From Breviolum minutum Mf 1.05b.01 (taxonomy: Eukaryota; Sar; Dinophyceae; Suessiales; Symbiodiniaceae): 64,000 bases of DNA. Shown piece after piece: positions 1-13,197 of the stretch. Under the pieces are notes generated by a model, which saw only the letters and a list, made by a program, of their open reading frames with translations, ran no database searches and was not told the origin of the DNA. Both the position numbers and the translations under genes were made by a program. Position 1 is the stretch's first letter; every line of letters starts with the position of its first letter. Where the stretch lies: the NCBI GenBank assembly GCA_000507305.1, contig DF239333.1:124001-188000 (forward strand). Reading direction: 5' to 3'.

Positions 1-2475
1 TAGCATTCCACTTGGAAAATCCTGATTGTGAGATTCTACACGTCTATCGTAAACTGCCAAAGGATAAGGGTTGGGATATGAGTTCAGAAATATCTCACAG
101 TAACAAGACATGCCAACTCCAACCCTGAAATATGCGGAAAGAACGCGGAGGACAAATGTGTCACCGTTTTTATTTTTAAGCGTTCAATTTTGGGCAGCTA
201 ACTACGATACAGGTCACCAAAATTAAATGTATATTGAAGCTCACATATTTATCATTTAGTTTTGCATGGCATCATGTTAGCATAGGCCACCACGCTTAAC
301 AAATCAAATGCATGTCATCAGGTGTCTACCTAGAATCATTTGCAGGGTCTTTGTTGAAAACATGGTTGCATGGCTTTGTGAGTGTTGTACCGTAGATGTT
401 CTGCAGTGGTGTGTGGAGTCTGAAGCAAGCTATCACAGTCTGAAGCAAGCAAGCTATCTCATGGTTGAAATGAAGGGATTGATGATGTGTTGTCATGTTT
501 TACCCATTTCCCTTACCACCTGGCTTTGCTTGCTGTGGGTGGCTTGAAAACAACATGTTCTAGACCTGTGTAGAGTGGCATCAACAAGAACTCATCCTTT
601 TCTCAGGCATTTTTCCAGCAAACAAGACAGGACAAGATGATAGACAAAGCAAATCCAAAAGTGCAAAAATCAGCTAAGGATCACTTAAGTCCCAAGAGAT
701 CAATGGGATCGTTGCAGTTGTTTCTTTTCTTTTTTCGTTCCCCGAGTCCCAAATTCCAGAGGTGTCCGGCCTGGGAGAAGCAATCAAGGTGCGACGTGAA
801 GAGATTCATCCATTCACAGCATAGTTGACAGGTGGGTTTTTGATTTGTTTACTGTTTACTCTTTAAGGTTGCTTGTTATGTTTCTGAAACTGGAACATAG
901 TCAACTACAATGTAGTGGAATGTTTACATGTTGCCATCTTTAAAACGGCTTCATTGCAGTGGGGTCGTCTTCCTTGGTTGATTGGTTGTTGGTTTCCAGT
1001 GTGCAAAGTCTCACCAAGTTGCCTAGGTCCAGGTGATCCGGCAAACACGAAACACAGGTTATGAGGAAAACGCTCAACCGGTACATCCTGAATATCTCAG
1101 TGAATTCGTACAAGCCTTGAAGATTGGCCATTTCTCGAAGGTATCTTTTCAAAGCTACCTATAGCAGCATCATATGAATCTTTTGTTTGATATTTTTTGG
1201 CATGGTGGAAGTTGGTATACATCCACTATCCCATGAAAGGAGGCACTCCAAGCAAAATGAGCTTCAGACATGGATTCTTTGGTAATGAATGTTGTTGGAA
1301 GGAACTTTACCCACATGATAAACCACCGGCTGCCCCCCATAACAAGGGCAGACCCAGCGCTCAATGTTCAGTTGAGCTGACCTGACACCAATGGTAGTGA
1401 TGAAGCAGAATCCGAAACCGAAAGGGACTAAACTTTGTTAGATCTTTGGGAAATAGTATGGATAGCCCATATAAAAGGCTGGATTATATCATTACAACTT
1501 TTGTTTTCTCATTGTCCCCTTTATAACGATGGATGATGTCAATTATGTCCTACCTTTGACTTGATGAGATCTCCTCTTTGTTTGGGTTAGTTGACTGCGG
1601 TCATTGTCAGTTGCAGGTGGCAGTGAATCTTTGTACACGACTGGAAGGGGAAGGTTTGGCCATCATCGATGGGGCTTGGAAACCCGAGGTTTATGCTGCA
1701 AAAACCATGGGGTCGATGAGTGTGAGAGCTATCAGCTATATTTTAAACATATGTTTCAGCATGCATCTTTAAGGCTTTGATCAAGGCAACTGCACCCCAG
1801 AAATCAAACATGGATACCAAGAATGATGGTTTTTTAAAATGTATTTCCTTTCAAATATGGCTATTTTGGTATCCACGTTAGTTTCGGGGGTGTCTTACTT
1901 TATTTGAACATATTTCTATATTTGTGAAACCAACCGCTTAGAGCAAAAGTCTGAACCTTGACTTTGACAGACATCCATTGGGTCTACTCCCCGAGATGGC
2001 CCCATATCAACTGCGTATTGTTTCTCACCCCAACCTCCACGCCCTAAACAGGAAAACATACGTAATTACAATAATTTGCAATATATGTTCATATTCAACT
2101 CTATATTTTTACACATGCATCCACAGATAGATATATGAAACAGCTTCAGTGAGACATCTATTGTTGAACCTCCTATGGTACCAGTGGGCCCTAAGCAAAA
2201 AGCAATCATTTGTTTGGTGTAAGACAAGCCATTGAGGCCACGTCTCCATAGGTATTTAGGCTTACCGGATTTCCCATGTGCTCGCAAGTTGAATTGCTGC
2301 AAATCAAACTTTTGCCTTATTAAGTTGCTGCGTTGAAGGATGTTGATGTAGAGGCATGATGTTGGTTTGTGTGAGCAGATGCTGTTGTCAACTGGAACGA
2401 TTTGGAAAGCTGGTACCATCTACCAACATGCGCGCCTTACAGCACCGTTAGTGGCTCAACTTTTGTGCATGCCAG
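1..2475. other. No supported gene (5' edge of window)
   Basis: I find no exon here with a convincing acceptor, donor and protein-like frame. The short open frames are unrelated on the two strands and lack neighbours in compatible phase. A hairpin-type repeat, listed separately, lies near 1.8 kb. The stretch may be intergenic or a long intron of a gene entering from the left. Confidence 0.4.
1806..1895. repeat. Intronic repeat family D, copy D1
   Basis: About 90 bp with imperfect inverted symmetry: 'tggataccaa' near the left end and 'ttggtatcca' toward the right. It ends in the family signature 'gttagtttcgggggtgt'. Related copies lie near 20.04, 20.29, 37.64 and, more divergent, 12.59 kb. Confidence 0.5.
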
Positions 2476-2734
2476 CGCTGTCATGCCGCCCAAAGGCAAA
2501 GCCAAGGCCTGTTGTTTGATCCAGCAGAGTTGCCTGATCTCGAAATACCTAGCTTCCCCAATAATCCTCCCCAAAGTTGCCTCAAGTCAGAATTTTTCGG
2601 TGTTTCCAATTCAATATTTCACCTATCCCTCACTGAATTGCTTCATTCTTAGCATCCCCTACCATTTTAGTGATTTTAATGGGCAAGGTTCACATCTTCC
2701 TGGTTTCAACCCACTGGCCACTGGTCAGGTGCAG

Positions 2735-2859
2735 AAACCGCCAGCAGCTCCTGCAGGCAGTGGTGTAGAGGCAGCAAGGCGCCTCAAAGCGAAGCTGGAG
2801 AAGTTTTACCGCGAAGTGGAGGGAATTCCTTGGAATCTTGGGTCTGGGTGGAAAACTAG
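2735..2859 (+). CDS. Candidate exon, basic helical segment
   Basis: Preceded by a 'gcag' acceptor and followed by a 'gtgact' donor, this stretch reads KPPAAPAGSGVEAARRLKAK and then a charged helix (LEKFYREVEG). A short upstream frame beginning MPPKGKAKA at about 2483 is a plausible start exon, but I could not prove the join. The composition (Ala/Lys/Glu, high GC) differs from the AT-rich surroundings. No family is recognised. It may belong to the gene with exons at 4.8-5.7 kb. Confidence 0.35.
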
Positions 2860-2975
2860 GTGACTGTTTGGTGAATCCCAGTATTGGGTGACTGTTGGCT
2901 GGGAATGTTTATTTTTCCCATGTTTTAATGTTTTGCAAGCTGGCAATTGTCCATAAATCTTGCAAGTAATCTATG

Positions 2976-3079
2976 TGGTGGTTTCAACTATTTGTTATTT
3001 TTCACCCGTAAATTGGGGAAGATGAACCCAATTTGATGAGCATATTTTTCAAAGGGGGTTGGTTCAACCACCAACCAGA
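2976..3079. repeat. Hairpin repeat family C, copy C1
   Basis: About 100 bp. The left end 'gtggtggtttcaac' is complementary to the right end 'gttggttcaaccaccaac', and the core contains 'aattggggaagatgaaccca'. Three more copies lie near 19.03, 42.02 and 56.02 kb. Confidence 0.7.
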
Positions 3080-4807
3080 AAATGATTTCAAGGTGCCCAG
3101 CCCCAACAAACTTCCAAGCTGCTGAGTGAGATTAGAGTGTGCATCATTTTTTGTTTTTGTGGTGATATATGCCGGTGACCGGTGGTGGTAAAAAGAGATG
3201 ACTCTTCGCATTTGTCCAATAGTTGACACTTCGGGGGTATCCCAAACCCTCAAAACAGTCAAGAAGTAACTGTTGCATACTTTTGCATGTTTGATTGGGT
3301 TGTGCCCCATATTCATCATCACTTTTAGCTGGCTCTGGTATCGGGGATCTAAGCTCTACTTCCAAGGTAGCACGAACACTGTAAATATTGAGCTTAATAC
3401 ATACACACCATGCATCAAGAAAACATCTCACGAGCTGAAAGGAATTATTCTTGCTGTAGGCTGTAGGTGTCTAACCCCCAAATCATAAGCTATGCGGTGA
3501 ATGTCAAAACATTAGGGACCAACAAAATCCATTCGATTTCTGCTACAAATCAAACATTTGTTCAGTGGTTTTAGAGGCATATATACGAACATATCACGAT
3601 GAAGACACCCACAACCCTTCATTTCACTTAGTTGAAAACAGTATACTTCAGCAAAGGTGGAACTTCAGCTGGATGTTTCTTTTGTCCCCAACCTTCAACA
3701 GCCGGAGATGGCCATCATGGCTGAGGAGCAGCAAATTAGGAGTTCCTTTGAGTTACGAAGAACGTGGTTGTGAGATCCCTGACTGCGCAGAAAGAGCTGT
3801 CACCTTAGAACCTTGGTGAGTTTCATGTTGTGTCGTTGTGTGTTGAGAAACTGGTGGTGGAAAAGATGCCAAGAAAACATAACAAGCAACATTATGTGTA
3901 CAATATATTTACGTAAATATATTTATATATATATCATATATGTATCTATGTGTTGTATAGTTGTTGTTTTATCCAAAAAGGCTTGCATCCAGAGGGTCCT
4001 CTCTCTTTCTGAATATGAATGATGTATTATATATACACATATTTGTTTTAACATACACAATCTATGATGTATATATATATATATATACATATCCGTTCCA
4101 AAATTTACAATACACATCAGAAATATCGATATGAATTGTGATGTTTATCACACCCCAGAACTGGCTCAACTGCTCAGCCGGGATCTAATCCAAGGTGGTG
4201 AGTAGGCGGGGAATAGCCACCGAACTTATCATGTTTAACGGCCTAAGGTCGTAGTGCACTGAATATGTGGTAATATAGGGGGTTGTTGGTGGCTTTTGGT
4301 AGTTTGTAAGGTATGACCCAAGGTGGTTCTATTTGATTTCCATTCTGAAACTATGCAAGTTGGTTTTAGATTCCCTCATTTTCCAGTGGGGGTGAACATC
4401 CAACGGGATGAGATGGGATCCATAGCTGCTTGTATGCATCCTATGCATAATACACAATTAATACACATGCCCTCTTCGGAGAAGGAAACTTCTGTCCAAA
4501 TCATCCATTATGAGGTCTGAAACTTTTGAATTTTGGGGGTGTTGGCTCTTGGAGGTTTTGAAGGATTTGTTTGTGGCCAGAATCTCACAATGAGATCAAA
4601 ACTCGAGGAACCCGACAACCCTGGCTATCGATGCTTCCTTTTTTCTTGTACACCCGCCCCGCTATACGGTTTTGCAACGCGCCTTACGAGTTTTTGTTGC
4701 AATGATTATGAACCAAGCAGCCAATCCAAGTACTCAGTCCTCACACGATCACGAAGAAAATCATGGCAAATCATCCAGTCTTGCTTAGTTTGTTCAGCGC
4801 GCATAAG

Positions 4808-5699
4808 AAGACACCCACCTCATTGGGGTCCCCAATCCGGACCACCACGCTCTGCGCCGAAAGGAACAGTTGCAGGAATTGGCCTCATATGTTCAGGAAG
4901 TGAGCGAGGCGGGAGTTGAACTCAGCCAACGAGTTGACAGTGTTTTGAGATGTTTTGAATATGATTCTGTATGTTGATACTCGTACCTGAAACTCACAGC
5001 CATTTGGCCCCGCAAAAATCAATGGTTGGAAGATTACATTTATTTCCTTTTGGGGCGCGGCCTAGTTTCAGGGGATATGTTAGTTTCAGGGATGGTAGCT
5101 AAAAGCTGGCTAAACTTGAGGTTGGTAGTTTTTCCTATGATTCAGAATTTTTTATACACTGCAGGACTTGTTGAAGTTTGGACTGTCATCAGCAATAACA
5201 AGTAACGTAGCAATTGGGATGATCAACATTTCCCGATAAAGAACACATGGAGATCTATTTGGAGCCTTAAAATCACCCATCACTGCGATGGTGAAAAATG
5301 TGTCCTCATATGTTAGCATGTGTCTTCAAAGTTACTAAGAGATCCTCACAGCATTTTCTGAAAATGGCTCATGTTCGGTAGGGAAAACAATAGACTTTAG
5401 TTCGCGGGTGAAAGCCAGTTGCATTGTTAGTTCTGTTAATTGTGGCATTTGTCATCTGTCCTTCCACAAAAAAGTCGAGTTTTTGAGGCTGACTTTCTGA
5501 AGAACCGTGGGACCACTGTCACTAGTGATGCAGTCAATTTATACGTCACTTGCTTGCAACACTACGTAGCTGGAGGATGACAGATGTTTGGATTTGGTCT
5601 ACCTGGAACGGTAGTATTTGTTTAACTGTGTAACCTGTTTGCCTTTCAGAGATTAGATTCGAAACCAATCAACAACAAAGCTCTATGAATGGCATCAAG
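4808..5699 (+). CDS. Two-exon fragment of a coiled-coil protein gene
   Basis: Exon 4808-4939 reads from THLIGVPNPDHHALRRKEQL into QELASYVQEVSEAGVELSQR and stops at a GT donor in phase 1. Exon 5650-5699 has a 'ttcag' acceptor and supplies two bases, giving VDK followed by IRFETNQQQSSMNGIK, then a strong 'gtacgt' donor. The join keeps the frame exactly. The first exon is heptad-like and highly charged, suggesting a coiled coil. I do not recognise the family. Both ends are incomplete: exons near 2.7 kb and 7.5-8.5 kb may belong here, but phase alone does not prove it. Confidence 0.55.
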
Positions 5700-6574
5700 G
5701 TACGTTCAATTCATTTTGTGGCCAAAAAACCTCCAAGACACTATCTGAAGGACCTTGCAACTCCATAAATTAAGCTTCAGGTTGGTGAAGTATTATAACT
5801 ATACATTATGTGATATATAACATATATTTATATATATATATATACATAACTTGCCCGGTTTGGATTGACAAGGTCTCAAGGCTTTCCTTGAGATGCCCTG
5901 AAGTTGTTGGAAGCCACCGAAGAGTCCGGAAGTGGGGGCGACCAGGTAGTGAGCAGCCTAGTCAGAAACTGAAGCGACTATATATCTGATCTGTTTCATA
6001 TTGAGGTTTTGTATGAGAGTAAATCACCTTAATCAGCAACGAACGTTGAATGGTGGTGATGTCAGTTTATATCACATCAAAACGATGGTTTAGTAGGGGG
6101 CAAACCTCTCAGAAAATGATCTGACATTTCAGGAATTGAACAGTTAGTAGAATATAATCAGCTTCACCCAGATGCCATCCCTAGGCATCCAGTCATATTC
6201 TCACATAATGATTGGGGGCTCCAATCACCTCCTCAGCATAGTATTTAGGTTCCATTCCCACTCTCAGAAGGTGATTGGATCCCTAGGGCATGACAGTGGG
6301 TTTGGTTGGTGTGTTCTTCAATGAATCCGGACCAAGGTCATCAATGATGCATTCGTAATGCCTTTGACGTGACTTGGGTCCTGCATGGTCCCGCGAGCAG
6401 CGAAACCCCCACGGATGGGCCATTGTACCAATTGGATCACATTGGGTCAAGCGTTCCCGTATCATATGCTATAGCTGAGATATCCCACTGTTTAAATTCA
6501 AAATTCAATAGCGAACACTCTGGCAATCCAAAATGGAAATGGAATGTCCCCGCTATGCCATGTTGGATTACCAG

Positions 6575-6598
6575 AAGGTATACTACCCAAAGCAGCAG
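6575..6598 (+). CDS. Possible 24-nt micro-exon
   Basis: An 'ccag' acceptor and a GT donor bound KVYYPKQQ, in phase 0 at both ends. This is compatible with the phase-0 end of the exon at 5699. It is too short to be convincing on its own. Confidence 0.2.
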
Positions 6599-7508
6599 GT
6601 TTTAGAGGGCGAAAACAACTCAAGACAAAGACGAAGTTGAACCACCTAACCCCCAACTCCAAACAGAGTACCTACATTCTTTGATAATTGCTACTTGTAT
6701 AATAGAGGTATGTATACACTACTTTTGAATACAAAAAAGTTTTGACTTTGCATCACTATTGAAACAACTGGTTCAATTGTGTTGGTGACATGTTTGGATG
6801 TGTGCTCCAAAGAAAAGTAGCAAACTACCACAAATTGCGACTTGTGGCCACCAAGGCAACAGTTCAAATGTTCATGGGTGGAATTGGTCGCCACTGGACC
6901 ACAGTTTCTCGCTGTGATGGTGGTAGATGTCGCTTTTGGTTTTGGGAATCTCTGGAAATGTTGCGGAAAATGGCAAGATTGCAAGATGTTGCAAGCTGGA
7001 ATGGCGTGATTTCTGTTTTTCAGGATGGAAGACTCACCTTTTTCCCTGATCCAAGGATTGAGGGATATACTGACATACACAAGATGATATTTCACGTCAT
7101 AGTATACGTATACAGCATATATGATATGTAAGTGTATAAGTGTAGATGTTTTATAGTACTATGATGTCGGTGTTGGCTGTACCGGTTAAACCACTCAAAA
7201 AGCCCTCTAATTGTTGGCCTTTCTCTCTGTCGAAAAATGACTGCTTCCTCTCAAGTTCTTGGTACTTGGCCAGCTCATCTTACGCCATATTGAAGTCGAA
7301 CCTGTTGGGAAATACGTGAATTTGTGTGGTTGTATCCTTCACATTTCAAATTGACTTCATGGAATGTTTCTGACTCCCAGCTACTCACTGCCAAAATTGC
7401 CTGATGCCCATGTTGCCTTGTGGTAGGTTGCCACGATGGTTTGTGAGCCATTGGTGGGGTACACCTTTTCCACAAACCGTGTCTTTATTGGCCTTCCATA
7501 CACTGCAG

Positions 7509-7564
7509 AGACACCTGGAGCTTTCACCCTACTGGAGACTTGATCCAATGATGCAAGAAATCAG
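7509..7564 (+). CDS. Candidate exon (unrecognised)
   Basis: Between 'ctgcag' and a 'gttgg' donor the frame reads RHLELSPYWRLDPMMQEI, ending in phase 2. A following segment from 7692 with a 'cccag' acceptor would continue as LDAGQSVFNGTVLPPFW in phase. That segment is open in a second frame too, so the reading is uncertain. It may be part of the same gene as 4.8-5.7 kb. Confidence 0.35.
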
Positions 7565-8028
7565 GTTGGATATACCTATGGTGATGTGATCGTAACATCA
7601 TTTCTGACCTCCAAATTTGCTGTTTCGTATAGACATGTTGGGAAGAACATATCATGTCACTGAGGAGTTCAGGTGAATTGTTTACCCAGATTGGATGCAG
7701 GACAGAGTGTCTTCAATGGCACAGTTCTTCCACCGTTTTGGACCCCATCTCATCAGACCTGATCAAGTAGATTTGATGGGATGATCCATCTTGAGAAGGT
7801 ATGTGTTCAGCATCCGAAACCAGATAGATGGGGATGTATATGATTATCTGAAACCAAAGTATTGTCCTTTTTCTGTCAGGGGTTGAAGGTCCCCTTCAAA
7901 GGTCACCAAGGGGTATCCAGTCAGAACAGACATGGAAAAATTATTATCCGACCTTCCAAAGTTGATTCAATTGGATTTAAATGCAGCTAACTACCCTAGT
8001 TCTTTGAGGATGTATCCACACCTTCATG

Positions 8029-8029
8029 N
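8029..8029. other. Ambiguous base (N)
   Basis: The only undetermined base in the window. It lies in probable intron sequence and does not affect any exon I call. Confidence 0.99.
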
Positions 8030-8280
8030 TTTGCATTGGTTTTTTTTGTTGAATCGGGAAATATATGGAACATATGAGTTTCTCCCAGCAATGCTACCAG
8101 TTGAAATTGACTGTTTGGCTCACGTGCGCAACAGCACTGCTTTCTTTTCTTTTTTTGGCAATAGCCATGATGAGGATTCCAGTTTGACACATCTTCAATT
8201 CCATGTTTTTGGACATGAACAAAACATCAGAATTCAACTTAGCAGTTTCTTGTGATGTTCAGGCAGTTGTGACATTTTCT

Positions 8281-8370
8281 CCCATAGGATCCATGTTTTT
8301 TTTTTTACTTACATTTGATTGATTTTTATGGTACCTGTAGGTAAATTTACCATACATGGATCCTATGGGT
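8281..8370. repeat. Hairpin repeat family A, copy A1
   Basis: The left arm 'cccataggatccatg' and right arm 'catggatcctatggg' are perfect inverted repeats, with inner arms 'acttacattt' and 'gtaggtaaat' related to the other copies. The hairpin ends only 18 nt upstream of the exon acceptor at 8389, so it sits at the 3' end of an intron. Confidence 0.8.
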
Positions 8371-8388
8371 CGGATAATCACATCACAG

Positions 8389-8525
8389 TTGTTGGGCACT
8401 AAGCCCTTCATCAACCGCCCATCCTTCGTCGATGGAGATCCAGGATTTGCACCTTTGCCAATAATCAGCACGACTTGTCGGGTTTATCCGGACAACTTCG
8501 CCATACACCCTTCGTCCAAGCCATT
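8389..8525 (+). CDS. Candidate exon (unrecognised)
   Basis: After a 'cacag' acceptor the frame reads LLGTKPFINRPSFVDGDPGF and then APLPIISTTCRVYPDNFAIH, up to PSSKPF. The next in-frame codon is TGA. The exon therefore ends at a non-GT donor (GC at 'aagcc' or GA at 'ttttga') or the gene stops here. It is GC-rich compared with its flanks. No family is recognised. Confidence 0.45.
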
Positions 8526-10709
8526 TTGAGGTGGGAGTGGATTTGGTGGATGAACCGCAAATCATTGTCATCTGATGTCATTTTGAAATTATGTTCGGAC
8601 ATATGAGATGGTATGACCCCCTCAATATTCAGAATCTGTTTGAAAAATAGTTACATGCAATCTTTTGTATGAAAGATTCACCTATTTTAAACGTTTCATA
8701 TCTTGTTCTCTTGCTGCTCTTCATCCCCAGTTGAAGCTGTATCCTAGGCTTACCGGTCACGGACGGATCATCCAAGTAGGCTTCAAATGAGATCCATGAG
8801 CACATTGAAATAGATACAGTACTCAAAACAAAAATCATTTCGAAGGAAATGCCTTTTTGAAAGCATCAAAGTCCTTCAAACACCGAAACACCTGAAGAAT
8901 CAGGAGGTATTTGGAAACCTGAAACTCAAAGCTAAAACATTAGGTGTTGTGAATACCTCTCAATGATGGTGATGCAAAAGCCATTTCATGTGGTATAAGT
9001 ACGTCCAGTGATAGTCTTATCAACTTCCCAGTCAGATTCCAAGTAGGCACCCCAGACCTAGAATCCCTATTTTTCCTCCACGTGGTGCATCACACAGAAT
9101 TAACTTTAAAGCTTTGAAGGCGTTTTTATTTTCAATAGAATGTGTGACTTCAATGGAATCCCTTGGAATTTTTGACTATGTTGAGACATTCTACATTTAT
9201 AACTGTAGGCTGTAGTTGTGGAAGTATCTATATTTGCAGTCCATCGGACCACGAGGTGTGAAGGTACCCTGGTTTTGTTGGACTGGGACGTGACCCCCTT
9301 TGACAGGCCACAGGGAGATCGGGGGGGAGACATAGGGTCATGTGAGGGAATGAAAGTGTGTGACTTTTATTATGATCACTATGTAAAGAGTATATTTCAT
9401 TTGTACATTGTAGATGTTTATCAATTCTACACATGCATGTATCTATACTAGTTATGTATGTAACTCAGTTTCACCAAATACTCCTCCTCCTCCTCCTTCT
9501 CCTCCTCCGCCTACTACTACTACCTCCACTATTGCTACTACTCTATAGATTGTGTAATTTGTAACTATATATTTGTATAGCACTAGTCACTAGTCACATT
9601 TTGATTTTGACTATATACTGATTGAATCTTTAAACTTAATTCATACTAATCATTTACTACCTACATTCCTATTACATATTAAATAGATTTAAAAACACTT
9701 ATTGTCGTATTTATACAACAGTTGTAAACTTCAAAGTCATCATTTACCAAATATACAGTCAAGTCTCCAAGAGAATCCCAAACTCCCAACCCATCCTTCG
9801 CACAGAATCTTGGTACTATATACACTATATGGACTTGAAATGCTTGTTGTTTTATGGACAGCTTCTCTCATTTCCATCCCCTAGCAGAGCAGTCATTTTG
9901 TGGATTTGCAAAGTTTTGTTTAGTAACCAAAAAAACATCCAAGGGGGAATCCTTCCAACATGACCTTCAGGTTGACTTTGAATTTGAAAGTCAGTAAAAA
10001 AACAGCCTTTTGTTACTAGAGGGTCATTCTCCAGAGGAAGTTTTTTAAGGTGAACTTACGATCTTACAAATAAGTAGCTAGAGATGAAGCCTGAAGAGTC
10101 AGCACAACTTCCGCAGGGTTTGGTGTGTGCTGGAAAATTTTGTCAGCACTACCTGGGCGAGGGAGGACTGTTTGACAGATGTCGAAGATGTGTCGGCTGT
10201 TCTCCAGTTTAGGATGATGAATCCAGTAGGCTATGGTGAAAAGCTGATGAATAATGATGAGAGAACCAGCTTGTATATCAACTGTTTTTGCTTTGTCGTT
10301 TATTTTATGTGGAATTCTGTGAAACAAGGCCGAAATTGGGAAGGAGTCTTAAGTGGTCAGTTTGATTGCAGAAAGGATAAATTGGTAAAGGCACTTGCAC
10401 GACACTGTAGAGGTGTCTCAATTGTTTGACTCCTTAGAATTTGAGGGTGTTTCCTAACATTGGTCAGTTGTGCGTGGTCCCAAATTTGTTGACACCCCCG
10501 ACATCTTTGTTTTCATTTACGAATTATGATGTTACCACCAGCTACGTGTTTTCAGCACGCTCTAGCAGGAAAAGACTCACTTCTATGACATTGCTTGTTG
10601 CTGAGTTGGACATTAGCATCAAGAGACTAAAATTTGGCCTGAAATGTTTATTCATGGTGGGAGCCCCCAATAGCAACATGTTTCGTCCGATCAACAACAT
10701 TGGATCCTC

Positions 10710-10765
10710 ACTGGTATATATATATATTTATATTTATATTTATATTTATATTTATGTTTATATAG
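10710..10765. repeat. TATATT hexamer microsatellite
   Basis: A short TA run is followed by about six TATATT units. Confidence 0.8.
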
Positions 10766-11044
10766 AGAGAGAGTTTGAATTTCCGCGAATGCGTTGAAGA
10801 TCCCTGTTTTGTTGAAAGCTGTTCATATTCATTGCTCCTGGTGGATAGTAAATCAGCTCGCATCCAAAAGTGCCGCTTTCAGCTGTTTTCCCCCTAATGC
10901 TTCACTCAGTGAAGAGGGGAAGACTAAGAAAATTTCGCGATGATTTTTGTGGAATTTAACCACCTATTGACACAATACTTATCTACTGCCAGCAAGGGAG
11001 AAAAGAAAAAATGGAGCTCTAAACTTTAAAACTGCAGTCATGAA

Positions 11045-11220
11045 ATGCGGCGTCCCGAGTCCCGAGGTTGGTTGCCTTCAAACACAGCTCTCCATGGTGG
11101 CAAAGCCGTGCCGGCGAAGCCAACATTAAAAATGGACCGTGGAGAACTGGGTGCTGAGGCCCGGCGAATTTGCCCCAATGTTAAGGCCGTGCCGCCGTCT
11201 TGCCCTATGGTTTTTCGAAG
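11045..11220. other. GC-rich block open on both strands
   Basis: About 175 bp of conspicuously higher GC than its surroundings. On + it reads GKAVPAKPTLKMDRGELG; on - it reads FNVGFAGTALPPWRAVFEGN. Both readings are protein-like, so no strand can be assigned. It could be an isolated exon or a fragment of a mobile element. Confidence 0.25.
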
Positions 11221-12280
11221 TATCACGTGGGAACAAACCTTGATTTATAGGGCAGATATGCATGTGTGTCATTGGTTGTTTGACTGCATGTTGTTTAAAA
11301 TTGTGACTATGACTTCTGATTGTACAAAAAGAACAACTTGCAGCTATGTTCACAAAACAACAAATATCATGACTTGGTGTTTTTAATGTTGCATACTACA
11401 TCGGAATACCGATTCTAGCACGTTGTGTGGCGATTGACTCAGGTCATTCAAGTTCTGAGAGTCCTATAGGAGTTGGTGAAACAATGCAACCCTTCATGTG
11501 AAGCTTCTAAAAAGCTAGGGTATGCCATAGATTCGAGAACTCTCAATGTTGTTTGATCAAAATGGAATTGTGGAAAAGACTATACCGTATTATTCCACCA
11601 TGGGACTCGAGATGATCTCTACACGGATTGGGATCACTTCTACTTCTACTAGTCTTCGCTGCAAACTGTCTTTGAATGATGATTTTGGATGATTTTGGGG
11701 ATAAGTTGGTAGGTTTTGCCTTAGGCTCGGCTACCTCTTGTTGTTGTTGACCTATTGCCAATCATATCCTGTGATTTGCCCACCAGAATTCTTGTTGGTC
11801 ATTAAATACCTCCTCATCATGCTGAAACAATTGGAGACTAACGGCATTACAGTCATTTCAAGCATTGGAAGTATTCTTCACCGTAGCAACCGCTTTGTTT
11901 GCACAGGTCTCAAAGGGAAGACCAACAAGAGTTGTGTTTAAGTGAAGCAAACATATACATAGCACGGGATGAATGTTTACCGACTTGAGATTTTATTAAC
12001 TGTCATTATATACAACACATAGTGTTTATTTGGCTGCAACAGTGAAAGCTAGACTATAGTCCACGTTATTTGTCGCTCCTGAAAAGGAACATGGCTTACT
12101 TGTGTACGGTAACTGAGCATAATACTGCCAAGGCAGCTTCAGTACCAATCATTCCAAATCACCCCCGAAAACTAGCATAGCAAATGTAAAACATGTACCA
12201 TTTGATCATGTATTTCCTGCATAAAATGGAGAATGTTCCATTGCCTTAGTTGGTTTTAGGGAGGATACCAATGATTCCAC

Positions 12281-12421
12281 ATGGAAAACCCACGGGACTT
12301 TTCGACCTGTTTCGTCGGTCACCTCCAGGAAAGCGTTGATGACGAAACAACGGGAGGAGCTTTTCCGTTGCGTGTGGCGGTGAAGGGAGTGACAGTGGAC
12401 ATCAGTGCCTTGTCGTTATGA
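12281..12421 (+). CDS. Short open frame with ATG, possible exon
   Basis: A 47-codon frame starts MENPRDFSTCFVGHL and continues through ESVDDETTGGAFPLRVAVKG to a TGA. The codon content is protein-like and the stretch is GC-richer than its flanks. It has no neighbour with a proven phase. It may be a first exon of the cysteine-rich gene at 13.2 kb or an independent short gene. Confidence 0.3.
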   Translation: MENPRDFSTCFVGHLQESVDDETTGGAFPLRVAVKGVTVDISALSL

Positions 12422-12589
12422 CCTTGGGATATGACCTTGGGGTCTAAACTCCCATTCTTTTCCTATGGTAGGGATGGTCATCATACCTTATAGTAGGGTT
12501 TTATACCCACTATAAGGATTCCATATGGTTGAAGAGGACTTCATGGACACATGGAATTTTCACAACTTGCAGATGGTACCCACGTGAAG

Positions 12590-12690
12590 TTTAACATATA
12601 TAGCCCCCTGAAAAAAATGTTTGGGGGAAAAAAAAGTAGTTCCAACCATCATTGTTCAGGGGTTATGTTAAACTTTGGGGGTGTATCAGT
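12590..12690. repeat. Hairpin repeat, divergent family D copy (D5)
   Basis: Left 'aagtttaacata' and right 'tatgttaaactt' are inverted repeats, with inner 'agccccctga' against 'tcaggggtt'. The right end 'gggggtgtat' matches the family D signature. Confidence 0.65.
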
Positions 12691-13197
12691 GATGGTTGCT
12701 TTGTAGAACTGTGCTAGTTGTAAGCTTTGTTTTCTTTTCCGGTTGTGTAGATATATTGATTGTATGGATGGATTATGAATGATTGCTTTTGATTGTTGGC
12801 AAAACCCATAGACATAGTTTGATATCAAGTGTGCTTAAAATTTTATGCATATATACATATATATATGTGATGAGAACTACGTGTTTTGCCAAAACTTAAG
12901 GTACTTTGAAGCCTGAAACTTGGTCCCCTAATTTGTTACAAACGCGACACAGAATCGATTTACAATGGGACCTTGGCTTCAAAATGGTGACAAGTGAGCA
13001 AAAGCACCTGGGTTGCTTCATACATTGAACATGTATGTGCAAATATGTGTGTCTATGATTATGTACATTATATGTATATACATATTTATATACTTTTTAT
13101 TTTTATATACATGTGGTACAGTCCCTTAGCCCCCCCAGGCAATGGTCCTAGTGGTACAATAAATATGCTACATGTCTAATTGTAGCTAGAGTCCCAG

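Larger units (their letters stand above)
9000..12275. other. Mostly non-coding; weak exon candidates only
   Basis: The stretch holds a CTC/CTA-rich microsatellite (9480-9535) and a TATATT array (about 10710-10760). Weak + strand candidates lie near 9237-9320 (LVLLDWDVTPFDRP), 10179-10283 (VGYGEKLMNNDERTSLYI) and 10540-10715. None has two good splice borders plus a phase-matched neighbour. The GC-rich block at 11045-11220 is listed separately. Confidence 0.35.
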
